DNA of 5,605 nt from an uncultured cyanobacterium (GTDB lineage Bacteria; Cyanobacteriota; Cyanobacteriia; PCC-6307; Cyanobiaceae): assembly GCA_903934745.1 (NCBI GenBank), contig CAIZOZ010000559.1, positions 1 to 5,605 of the forward strand, read 5' to 3'. Position numbers and translations under genes: made by a program. Below, in pieces: positions 1 to 5,593 of the stretch. Below the pieces are notes generated by a model that saw only the letters and a program-made list of their open reading frames with translations, searched no databases and was not told the DNA's origin. Numbering within the stretch: position 1 is the first letter of the stretch; the number at the start of each line of letters is the position of its first letter.

Positions 1-294
1 GGTCTCGGGGATGACGATCAGGGCGCGATAGCCCCGGGCGTTGCAGAGATGGGCCAGGCCGATGCCGGTGTTGCCGGCCGTGCCCTCCACCACCGTGCCG
101 CCGGGCCGCAGCTCACCGGAGGCCTCGGCTTCCATCAGGATGCCGAGGGCAGCCCGATCCTTGACCGAGCCGCCCGGATTCATGAACTCGGCCTTGCCGA
201 GGATCTCGCAGCCGGTGAGTTCACTCAGGGCCCGCAACCGAATCAAGGGCGTGTGACCCACGGCCTCGCTGAACCCCTCGCTGATGGCGCCCAT
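1..294 (-). CDS. cysK: Cysteine synthase (O-acetylserine sulfhydrylase family), N-terminal part, cut by the window edge
   Basis: PLP-dependent enzyme of the cysteine synthase / cystathionine beta-synthase fold. It would replace the acetyl group of O-acetylserine with sulfide to make cysteine in the cytoplasm. Only residues 1-98 are inside the window and the frame is open to base 1. The family signature is clear: an N-terminal VGHTPLIRL (12-20), then NPGGSVKDRA (39-48) with K45 as the lysine that binds PLP, then EGTAGNTGIGLA (70-81), the substrate and phosphate-binding loop. The TAGNT form of that loop, rather than TSGNT of enteric CysK, points to a divergent cysteine synthase A subgroup, so a related PLP lyase cannot be excluded. 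The ATG at 292-294 fits the usual N-terminus; only a weak purine stretch precedes it. The gene is divergent from egtB, with its start 80 bases from the preferred egtB start, and its product is a possible thiol donor, or its precursor, for the EgtB reaction. Confidence 0.93.
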   Translation of the reverse strand, partial: MGAISEGFSEAVGHTPLIRLRALSELTGCEILGKAEFMNPGGSVKDRAALGILMEAEASGELRPGGTVVEGTAGNTGIGLAHLCNARGYRALIVIPET

Positions 295-333
295 GGAGCC
301 AGCCTGCCAAATCGACGTGTGTGGGACGGATCG

Positions 334-348
334 TAGGGAACATCCCTA
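334..348. promoter_or_regulatory. 15-bp inverted repeat in the cysK/egtB divergent region
   Basis: TAGGGA-ACA-TCCCTA is a perfect 6-bp inverted repeat with a 3-base spacer. It lies between the two divergent starts, 26 bases before the preferred egtB ATG. It could be an operator for a dimeric regulator or a small hairpin in the egtB leader. Read on the minus strand, TACGAT at 335-330 is a weak -10-like match for cysK that partly overlaps the repeat, but no -35 is evident. The sequence shows the symmetry; any function is inference. Confidence 0.4.
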
Positions 349-374
349 AGGTCGGCCCCAGAGAGGGCATGGCC

Positions 375-1709
375 ATGGGCTTGCAGAGCGAAGCCGGCAC
401 TGATTTCGCTGACCCTGATTTCGCTGACCCTGATCTCGCCGACCCGAACCTGGCTGCCGCTGAACGCACCGCTGGCGACAGCGAAAGCCCCGCCGCCCTG
501 ATCGGCAGCCTGCAGCAGCGGTTGCACCAGGTGCGCCGGCACAGCGTCGCCTTGATCGAGCCCCTGCAGCCGGAGGATCTCTGCCTGCAGGGCATGGCCG
601 ATGCCAGCCCACCCAAATGGCATCTCGGCCACACCAGCTGGTTCTTCGAAACCTTTCTGCTGACACCCCACCTGGCCGGCTGGCAAGGGGCAGACCAACG
701 CTGGGGCTATCTGTTCAACTCGTACTACGACGCCGTCGGCGCCCGCCATCCGCGGCCCCAGCGGGGCCTGCTCACCCGCCCGCCGATCGAGGCGGTGCTG
801 GCCTGGCGCCAGCGGATTGATCAAGGGCTGGAGGCGCTGCTGAGCCAGCTTGAACAGCAACCCCTGGCCCAGGCCCAACCGCTGCTGGAGTTGCTGGAGC
901 TGGGGATCCAGCACGAACAGCAGCACCAGGAACTGCTGTTGATGGATCTGCTCGACGGCTTCAGCCGCAACCCGCTCGAGCCGATCTACCGCAGCGACTC
1001 CGACGGGCCCGAAGCCAGCTATGCGGCGGCGAGCCGGCTGGCAGCTGGCAGCGCGCGCCTCGAGGGCTGGCGGAGCTTTGCCGGGGGCCTGGTGACGATC
1101 GGCCATGGCGGCGGCGACCTGGGCTTCCACTTCGACAACGAGGCGCCGCGCCATCGCCAGTGGCTGGAACACTTCGAACTGGCGACGACGCTGGTGACCA
1201 ACGCCGAGCTGGAGGCCTTCATCGCGGACGGCGGCTACCAACGGCCCGAGCTGTGGATGAGTGAGGGCTGGGCGACGGTGCAGCAGCGGCACTGGCAGGC
1301 ACCCCGCTACTGGCGCGGCGACAGCGAGTTCAGCCTGGCCGGCCTGCAGCCGCGCCAGCCCCAGGCGCCGGTGCGCCATCTCAGCTGGTTCGAAGCCGAT
1401 GCCTTCGCCCGCTGGGCCGGAGCCAGGCTGCCGAGCGAGGCCGAATGGGAGCATGCCAACCGGATGGAAGCGATGCCCCAGGCCTTCGCCGTGTTGTGGC
1501 AGTGGACCGCCAGCCCCTACCGTCCCTATCCGGGCTTCAGTCCCGCCGCCGGCGCCGTCGGCGAATACAACGGCAAGTTCATGTCCTCCCAGTTCGTGTT
1601 GCGCGGCAGCGCCCATCTCACCCCCGCCGGCCACGCCCGGCTCACCTACCGCAACTTCTTCCCACCGGCGAGTCGCTGGCTGGCGGCGGGCCTGCGCCTG
1701 GCCCGCTGA
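375..1709 (+). CDS. egtB: Ergothioneine biosynthesis protein EgtB (iron-dependent hercynine sulfoxide synthase)
   Basis: Non-heme iron enzyme that uses O2 to join hercynine, at imidazole C2, to the sulfur of cysteine or gamma-glutamylcysteine, giving a sulfoxide on the way to ergothioneine. The N-terminal DinB-like helical domain (about 42-190) carries the expected three-histidine iron site: H86 in WHLGHTSWFFE, and H180 and H184 in QHEQQHQE. The FGE-sulfatase-like domain (about 232-440) shows SFAGGLVTIG, LPSEAEWE (352-359), WQWTASPYRPYPGF from W375, GEYNGKF and TYRNFFPP. The length of 444 aa suits the family. Start choice: ATG 375 has GAGAGGG seven bases upstream. ATG 369 is too close to that purine run, and GTG 321 would add 18 residues, lacks a ribosome site and would place the inverted repeat inside the gene. 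Residues 10-24 are a DFADP-type tandem repeat. The stop shares one base with the egtD start (TGATG). Whether the thiol donor is cysteine or gamma-glutamylcysteine cannot be read here. A related OvoA-type synthase is the main alternative. Confidence 0.94.
   Translation: MGLQSEAGTDFADPDFADPDLADPNLAAAERTAGDSESPAALIGSLQQRLHQVRRHSVALIEPLQPEDLCLQGMADASPPKWHLGHTSWFFETFLLTPHLAGWQGADQRWGYLFNSYYDAVGARHPRPQRGLLTRPPIEAVLAWRQRIDQGLEALLSQLEQQPLAQAQPLLELLELGIQHEQQHQELLLMDLLDGFSRNPLEPIYRSDSDGPEASYAAASRLAAGSARLEGWRSFAGGLVTIGHGGGDLGFHFDNEAPRHRQWLEHFELATTLVTNAELEAFIADGGYQRPELWMSEGWATVQQRHWQAPRYWRGDSEFSLAGLQPRQPQAPVRHLSWFEADAFARWAGARLPSEAEWEHANRMEAMPQAFAVLWQWTASPYRPYPGFSPAAGAVGEYNGKFMSSQFVLRGSAHLTPAGHARLTYRNFFPPASRWLAAGLRLAR
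402..446 (+). repeat. 15-bp tandem repeat encoding DFADP near the EgtB N-terminus
   Basis: GATTTCGCTGACCCT occurs twice exactly (402-416 and 417-431) and is followed by a third, degenerate copy, GATCTCGCCGACCCG (432-446). The following bases (NLAAA) may be a fourth, decayed copy. In frame they encode DFADP-DFADP-DLADP, an acidic segment ahead of the DinB-like domain. The period is a multiple of three, so copy-number change would keep the frame. Confidence 0.9.
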
Positions 1710-2737
1710 TGCCTGGCCGCCTCGCTATCACCAGCCCGCAGCTGCTCGATCTGCATCCAGCTGCCGCCGACCTGCGCCGCCTGGTGCTGGCCGGCATGGA
1801 GCGCCAGCCACGCCAGCTGCCGGCCTGGCTGCTCTACGACGACCAGGGCTCCCAGCTGTTCGACGCCATCTGCGAGCAGCCCGAATACGGCCTCACCCGC
1901 ACCGAAACAGCCCTGCTGCAGCAACGGGCGCCCGAACTGGCCCAGGCCTTGGGGCCCGGCGTGCTGGTGGAGTTCGGAGCCGGCAGCGCCCGCAAGGTGA
2001 GCCCACTGCTGGAGGCGCTGCAGCCGGCTGCCTACGTGGCCCTGGACATCAGCGCCGGCCACCTGCTCCAGGCCTGCCGGGCCCTGCAGCAACGCCACCC
2101 GACCACGCCGGTGCTGGGCATCAGCTGCGACTACAGCCAGCTGGAGCAGCTGCCCGCCCACCCCTGGTTGGAGCGGCGGCGGCTGGGCTTCTACCCCGGC
2201 AGCTCGATCGGCAACTTCACCCCCGAGGAGGCCGTGAGCCTGCTGCGGCAGTTCCTGCGGCTGCTGGGGCCGGACAGCCGGCTGCTGATCGGCCTCGACC
2301 AACCCAAGGCGGTGGAGCGGCTGGAGGCGGCCTACAACGATCAAGCCGGCTACTCGGCAGCTTTTGCCCTCAACCTGCTGAACCGTCTGAACCGAGACCT
2401 GGAGGGCGACTTCCACCCCGAGGCTTTCCGCTACCGGGCCTGGTGGCAGGCGGAACACAGCCGCATCGCCATGGCCCTGATCAGCCGCGAGGCCCAGACC
2501 GTGACCCTGGCGGGACGCCGCTGGGCCTTCGCGGCCGGCGAACCGCTGATCACCGAATACAGCGTCAAATACACCCCGAGCGCCTTCGCCCAGCTGGCGC
2601 AACGGGCAGGCTGGCGCCCCCTCCAGCGCTGGAGCGATGCCCAGGGCGACCTGAGCCTGCATCTGCTCGAACCCGCCGATCGGGCCCCGGCGGTTGATCT
2701 GGAGCCAGACTCAGGCCAACCGCACAGTGAACGATGA
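1709..2737 (+). CDS. egtD: L-histidine N-alpha-methyltransferase (hercynine synthase)
   Basis: SAM-dependent enzyme that methylates the alpha-amino group of histidine three times to give hercynine, the EgtB substrate. The 342-residue protein shows the family blocks in order: LLYDDQGSQLFDAI (41-54), PEYGLTRTE (58-66), the SAM-binding EFGAGSARK (88-96), VALDIS (110-115), FYPGSSIGNF (161-170), LLIGLDQPK (192-200), AAYNDQAGYSAAFALN (207-222) and ITEYSVKY (281-288). By alignment from memory to Mycobacterium smegmatis EgtD, Y60, N169, Y209, E283 and S285 correspond to the histidine-binding Y56, N166, Y206, E282 and S284. All are present, so it should be active. The ATG overlaps the egtB stop by one base and has no ribosome site, which suggests translational coupling. 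The last 20 or so residues form an acidic, proline-containing tail beyond the catalytic domain. The stop overlaps the next start as ATGA. Confidence 0.96.
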   Translation: MPGRLAITSPQLLDLHPAAADLRRLVLAGMERQPRQLPAWLLYDDQGSQLFDAICEQPEYGLTRTETALLQQRAPELAQALGPGVLVEFGAGSARKVSPLLEALQPAAYVALDISAGHLLQACRALQQRHPTTPVLGISCDYSQLEQLPAHPWLERRRLGFYPGSSIGNFTPEEAVSLLRQFLRLLGPDSRLLIGLDQPKAVERLEAAYNDQAGYSAAFALNLLNRLNRDLEGDFHPEAFRYRAWWQAEHSRIAMALISREAQTVTLAGRRWAFAAGEPLITEYSVKYTPSAFAQLAQRAGWRPLQRWSDAQGDLSLHLLEPADRAPAVDLEPDSGQPHSER

Positions 2738-2991
2738 GCCGCGAAGAGCAACGCCAGGCGATGCGCCAGGTGCGTGAAGGCCTGATCGAGGAACTGGAAC
2801 AGCTCTATCGCCGGGCCTTTGATCGCATCGGCGATCAGGATCTCGGCGAAGGGGCGATCGCCCGGCTCACCCAGCTGTTGCTGCGCTCCCGCGAGGCGGC
2901 GATCACCCCGTTGCAACAGGAAATCGAAGCGCCACTGATCACCAGCGCCCCTGGCTGGGCGGCTGACGCCGAAGCCCCCGGCGCGCCATGA
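2734..2991 (+). CDS. Small helical protein of the egt operon, function unknown
   Basis: 85-residue protein, soluble, with no signal peptide or membrane segment. Residues 2-32 (REEQRQAMRQVREGLIEELE onward) and about 39-65 read as two charged, amphipathic helices joined by a GDQDLGEG turn; the last 20 residues are Ala/Pro-rich and probably disordered. No catalytic motif is visible. The ATG overlaps the egtD stop (ATGA) and lacks a ribosome site, and its own stop overlaps the next gene in the same way, so it is probably made by coupled translation with EgtD. I recall picocyanobacterial homologues being labelled 'hercynine metabolism small protein', a name that appears to rest on gene context only. 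A chaperone-like or partner role with the 176-aa neighbour is possible but inferred. The coding call rests on the overlaps and on reading continuity; the function is unknown. Confidence 0.85.
   Translation: MSREEQRQAMRQVREGLIEELEQLYRRAFDRIGDQDLGEGAIARLTQLLLRSREAAITPLQQEIEAPLITSAPGWAADAEAPGAP
2854..2861. repeat. HIP1 octameric palindrome GCGATCGC
   Basis: A single exact GCGATCGC, inside the longer palindrome GGCGATCGCC (2853-2862), lies within the coding sequence of the 85-aa protein. HIP1 is a highly over-represented palindrome in many cyanobacterial genomes, so it supports a cyanobacterial origin. One copy by itself is weak evidence. Confidence 0.75.
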
Positions 2992-3518
2992 GCTGGCTGG
3001 ACGACCTGGAAAGCCGACTGGAAAGCCAACTCGAGGCCTTCCTGCGCACCAGCCCAGGCCAGGAGGCCCTACTGGCCGCACAGGAACGCCAGGACCGGCT
3101 GAACCAGTTGCGGCGCCAGCGGCGCGATCTGCAACAACAGGCCGAGCAACAGCGCCAGGAGCTGCTGCAGCTGGCGGTGGAGATCCGCCAGTGGCAAGAG
3201 CGGGTGGAGCGGGCCCGCAGCGCCGGTGCCACCGAGCTGGCCAACCGGGCCGAAACCCATAGCGCCGGCCTGATGGAACGGGGACGCCTGCGCTGGCAGA
3301 GCCTGGCGGAACTGGGCCAGCAATTCACGGCGCTGGAATGGGAGCTGACCGAACTGGACCGCCGCGCCGAGGCCCCCAACGCCGCCCAGGAGCCAGGCCC
3401 GGCCAACGGCACCAGCCCCGAAGCCACCGCCCCGGCACCGTCCAACCTCGACAGCGACTGGGCCGCCTTCGAGGCCCAACAGGAATTGGAGCAGCTCAGG
3501 CGCCAGCTGCGGCGCTGA
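2988..3518 (+). CDS. Coiled-coil protein of the egt operon (TIGR04376-like, 'hercynine metabolism protein'), function unknown
   Basis: 176-residue, almost wholly helical soluble protein. Residues 2-20 (MSWLDDLESRLESQLEAFL) look like an amphipathic leading helix. Residues 26-126 are long Gln/Glu/Arg-rich helices with coiled-coil character, including the stretch NRAETHSAGLMERG (86-99) followed by RLRWQSL, which recalls PspA/Vipp1-like helical proteins. Residues 127-154 are an Ala/Pro/Glu-rich disordered linker, and 155-176 form a final charged helix ending QLRR. I recognise it as resembling the cyanobacterial TIGR04376 family, whose members near egtBD are, as I recall, called hercynine metabolism protein. 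No enzymatic motif is visible, so it is not an obvious replacement for EgtE. It starts by ATGA overlap with the previous gene, without a ribosome site, and is the last gene of the operon. A scaffold or membrane-surface role would be inference. Confidence 0.88.
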   Translation: MSWLDDLESRLESQLEAFLRTSPGQEALLAAQERQDRLNQLRRQRRDLQQQAEQQRQELLQLAVEIRQWQERVERARSAGATELANRAETHSAGLMERGRLRWQSLAELGQQFTALEWELTELDRRAEAPNAAQEPGPANGTSPEATAPAPSNLDSDWAAFEAQQELEQLRRQLRR

Positions 3519-3551
3519 GCCAATCCCAGCCCCCGCCTTCAAGCCGCCAAC

Positions 3552-3575
3552 GGGCCGCAACCCCGGCTTCGGCCC
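3552..3575. terminator. GC-rich hairpin 33 bases after the egt operon, possible terminator
   Basis: GGGCCG (3552-3557) can pair with CGGCCC (3570-3575) across a 12-base loop, shortly after the stop of the last egt gene. No run of T follows on either strand, so it is not a classical intrinsic terminator. Such stems are also common by chance at this base composition. Confidence 0.25.
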
Positions 3576-3693
3576 TCGATCGCCCGGCGCTGGCCCTGCT
3601 GCTGCCGATTCTCGTACGGCTGAACCACCGCCTCAGGGGCTGGGGCTAAGCCGGCGAGAGAAGCACGGTGAGCTCAGGACTCCAAACCTGCAA

Positions 3694-3735
3694 GTGGGAA
3701 ATCCCACCAGAACAGTCGGGAATCCGACAGGAACC
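3694..3735. repeat. Two tandem 21-bp units, each a small hairpin with a compensatory base-pair change
   Basis: Unit 1 (3694-3714) begins GTGGG-AAAT-CCCAC and unit 2 (3715-3735) begins GTCGG-GAAT-CCGAC; each is followed by a short tail containing GAAC. The units match at 15 of 21 positions by eye. Two of the differences swap a G-C pair for a C-G pair in the stem, so the fold is kept while the bases change. The gap lies between two convergent genes. This could be a processed RNA, a two-part terminator or a decayed palindromic repeat. Confidence 0.5.
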
Positions 3736-3738
3736 AAC

Positions 3739-3773
3739 AGCGGAGCTGGCAGAAGCTGAGGCCAGAACCCGCT
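3739..3773. terminator. Two-part hairpin beside the stop of the 87-aa gene, candidate terminator
   Basis: An outer stem AGCGG (3739-3743) / CCGCT (3769-3773) encloses an inner stem CTGGC (3746-3750) / GCCAG (3761-3765) with a 10-base loop and a small internal loop. It begins five bases beyond the stop codon of the minus-strand 87-aa gene, which is where a terminator would sit. No T-tract follows on either strand (the minus strand continues GTTGGTTCCTG), so it is either a non-classical terminator or the last stem of a structured RNA that includes the tandem units beside it. Confidence 0.35.
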
Positions 3774-3778
3774 TGGGA

Positions 3779-4042
3779 TTACTTCTTGGGGAGGGGCGGC
3801 ACCAGACTCACCCCTTCCGGCGGCGGGGTGGGGTCGGGATCGGCGATCAGCATGTGCTGCAGCACGATTTCGGGCCGTTCGCTATCGCGCCAACGGATGC
3901 GGTAAGCGGGCATTTTGGTGCCCCGACTGGTGGTCTGCTCCACAGGCTCCATCACCCAGCCACGGCGCGAACGCCCCTGGGGGTTGCGCTTCACCACGGC
4001 ATCGGCGTGTTGAAAGCGAAAACCGACGCGCTCACCACTCAT
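3779..4042 (-). CDS. Conserved-looking 87-aa basic protein downstream of lysS, function unknown
   Basis: I do not recognise a named family. Residues 3-67 read as alternating short beta strands: ERVGFRF, ADAVVKR, the basic loop NPQGRSRRGWVMEPVE, then KMPAYRIRWRD and PEIVLQHMLI. The pattern of G-W-V strand, turn, then Y-R-I-R-W strand and L-Q-H-x-L ending resembles small SH3/KOW-like barrels seen in short cyanobacterial proteins. Residues 68-87 are a Pro-rich tail ending PPLPKK. There is no signal peptide or membrane segment. The ATG at 4040-4042 is preceded by GGGGCACCCC on the coding strand rather than a clear ribosome site. It lies 42 bases after lysS on the same strand, so it may be co-transcribed with lysS or use its own weak promoter. 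Nucleic-acid or protein binding is only an inference from the apparent fold. Confidence 0.75.
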   Translation of the reverse strand: MSGERVGFRFQHADAVVKRNPQGRSRRGWVMEPVEQTTSRGTKMPAYRIRWRDSERPEIVLQHMLIADPDPTPPPEGVSLVPPLPKK

Positions 4043-4083
4043 GTCTGGGGTGCCCCAATGGGGAAGATTGCCTACTGGAATCC

Positions 4084-4089
4084 ATTATC
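4084..4089 (-). promoter_or_regulatory. Possible -10 element for the 87-aa gene
   Basis: Read on the minus strand, GATAAT matches the TATAAT consensus at five of six positions and overlaps the lysS stop codon. It would place transcription start about 35 bases before the 87-aa ORF. No -35 hexamer is found at the expected distance (CGAGGT there), so it would have to be an activator-dependent promoter. Chance is a real alternative. Confidence 0.22.
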
Positions 4090-5593
4090 CCATTGCGTCG
4101 GATCCCACCTCGGGACGGAGCAGGGGGAAGGCGATCACATCACGGATCGAGGGACTGTCCGTGAGCAGCATCACCAGCCGATCGATGCCGATGCCAAGAC
4201 CACCGGTGGGCGGCATCCCCACCTCCAGGGCATGGATGAAATCCTCATCCACGGTCTGGGCCTCGGGATCGCCAGCCCGGCGGCGCTCCTGCTGGGCCTC
4301 GAGGCGGCGGCGCTGATCCACCGGATCGATCAGCTCGCTGAAGGCATTGGCGGTCTCGCGGCCGACGATGAACAGTTCGAAACGCTCCACCAAGCCGGGC
4401 TTGCTGCGATGGGTGCGGGCCAGGGGGGAGTTCTCCACCGGGTAATCGAGCACGAAGGTGGGCTGGATCAGCGAACTCTCGACCCGCTGCTCGAAGGCCT
4501 CCACCAGCAACCGACCGACACTGTCAGCGGCCTCAGGCACCACCAGATCCACCGCCTGCATCGCCGCGGCCGCTTCGGCCCGGCTGGTGAAGGCGTTGAA
4601 ATCAAGGCCTGTGGCCCGCTGCACCAGCTCATGCATGGTGGCGCGGGTCCAGGGCGGCGTCAGATCAATGCTGGTGCCCTGATACTCAATCACCGTGCTG
4701 CCGCACACCGTCTGACAACAGGTGGCGATCAGGGTTTCGGTGAGGGCCATCATGTCGTGGTAATCGGCATAGGCCTGATAGATCTCCACCGAGGTGAACT
4801 CGGGGTTGTGGCGGGTGCTCACCCCTTCATTGCGGAAGATGCGACCCAGCTCGTAGACCCGTTCAAAGCCGCCCACCACCAGGCGCTTCAGATGCAGTTC
4901 GGTGGCGATGCGCAGGGTGAGCGGCAGATCGAGGGCGTTGTGATGGGTGGCAAAGGGGCGGGCATCGGCCCCACCGGCCTGGCTCTGCAGCACCGGCGTT
5001 TCGATCTCGAGAAACTCCCGCTCATCCAGCCAGCGACGCATGCTGCTCACCAGCAGGGCGCGGCGCCGGAAGGTTTCGCGCGTGTGGGGCGAAACGATCA
5101 GATCGAGATAGCGCTGCCGGTAGCGCTTCTCCACGTCGGCCAGGCCATGCCATTTATCGGGCAGGGGCTGCAGCGATTTGCTCAGCATCTGCCAATCGCG
5201 CACCTTCACCGACAACTCACCCCGGTCGGTGCGCTTCAAGGTGCCATGCACACCGATCCAGTCACCGGCATCAGTGAGTGTGGTGATCTGGCTGAAGATG
5301 TCGGGATTCTGGGGATGGGCCGCCTCCAGGCTGGCCTTGTCGATGTAGAGCTGGATCGGGCCGGTTTCATCGGCCAGGGTGAAGAAGGCGAGCTTGCCCA
5401 TCACCCGCCGGGTCATCAACCGGCCAGCCACGGCCACTGGCTCGGATCGCTCCTCCCCCTTGGCCAGATCGGCATGGGCCAGCTGCAGCTGGGCCGTGCG
5501 ATGGCTGGGAGCGAAGCTCAGCGCATAGGGGGTCTGGCCGAGGGCCTCCAGGGCCCGGGCCTTCTCCAGACGGGTCTCGCGCAGATCCGACAA
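4085..5593 (-). CDS. lysS: Lysyl-tRNA synthetase, class II
   Basis: Cytoplasmic enzyme that activates lysine with ATP and loads it on tRNA-Lys. The 502 residues contain the N-terminal OB-fold anticodon-binding domain (about 53-137, with RRVMGKLAFFTLAD at 62-75). The class II catalytic core follows: motif 1 around 174-203 (FLEIETPVLQ), motif 2 at 243-270 (FERVYELGRIFRNEG, then TRHNPEFTSVE) and motif 3 at 464-490 (GGLGIGIDRL, then RDVIAFPLLRP). The length is normal for bacterial LysS, and all motifs are intact. The start is uncertain. The codon at 5593-5591 is TTG and gives the expected N-terminus MSDLRETRLEKA, but the minus-strand bases before it (TCCCCTCCTGCC) are pyrimidine-rich, with no ribosome site, and the frame is open to the window edge. 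The gene may therefore begin a little further right, outside the window. Its stop lies 42 bases from the 87-aa gene. Confidence 0.96.
   Translation of the reverse strand: MSDLRETRLEKARALEALGQTPYALSFAPSHRTAQLQLAHADLAKGEERSEPVAVAGRLMTRRVMGKLAFFTLADETGPIQLYIDKASLEAAHPQNPDIFSQITTLTDAGDWIGVHGTLKRTDRGELSVKVRDWQMLSKSLQPLPDKWHGLADVEKRYRQRYLDLIVSPHTRETFRRRALLVSSMRRWLDEREFLEIETPVLQSQAGGADARPFATHHNALDLPLTLRIATELHLKRLVVGGFERVYELGRIFRNEGVSTRHNPEFTSVEIYQAYADYHDMMALTETLIATCCQTVCGSTVIEYQGTSIDLTPPWTRATMHELVQRATGLDFNAFTSRAEAAAAMQAVDLVVPEAADSVGRLLVEAFEQRVESSLIQPTFVLDYPVENSPLARTHRSKPGLVERFELFIVGRETANAFSELIDPVDQRRRLEAQQERRRAGDPEAQTVDEDFIHALEVGMPPTGGLGIGIDRLVMLLTDSPSIRDVIAFPLLRPEVGSDAMG

Noticed and set aside
321..374. 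GTG start at 321 for egtB
   Set aside because: It has no ribosome site, adds residues without family similarity and would make the inverted repeat coding. ATG 375 has well-spaced GAGAGGG. It remains a possible alternative.
243..1634. Long open frame (463 codons) antisense to egtB
   Set aside because: It lies opposite a clear egtB gene and its translation is low-complexity with no recognisable domain. Long antisense open frames are expected at this base composition.
1646..2662. 338-codon open frame antisense to egtD
   Set aside because: It is a shadow of egtD, rich in Gln, Gly and Ala, with no family signature.
1261..2697. 478-codon plus-strand open frame spanning the egtB/egtD junction
   Set aside because: The translation is Pro/Ala/Arg-rich without motifs, and it overlaps two well-supported genes in another frame.
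3519..3649. Open stretch after the egt operon reading ALDRPALALLLPILVRLNHR in the +2 frame, a possible micro-gene or frameshifted tail
   Set aside because: No ATG, GTG or TTG occurs in frame after 3518, and the 176-aa protein already has a sensible helical C-terminus. The hydrophobic run alone is not enough.
3694..3735. CRISPR array
   Set aside because: Only two imperfect 21-bp units with no spacers between them and no cas genes.
4053..4063. CCCC-AAT-GGGG hairpin between lysS and the 87-aa gene as a terminator
   Set aside because: The stem is only four pairs with no T-tract, and it lies in the presumed leader of the 87-aa gene. Too weak to call.
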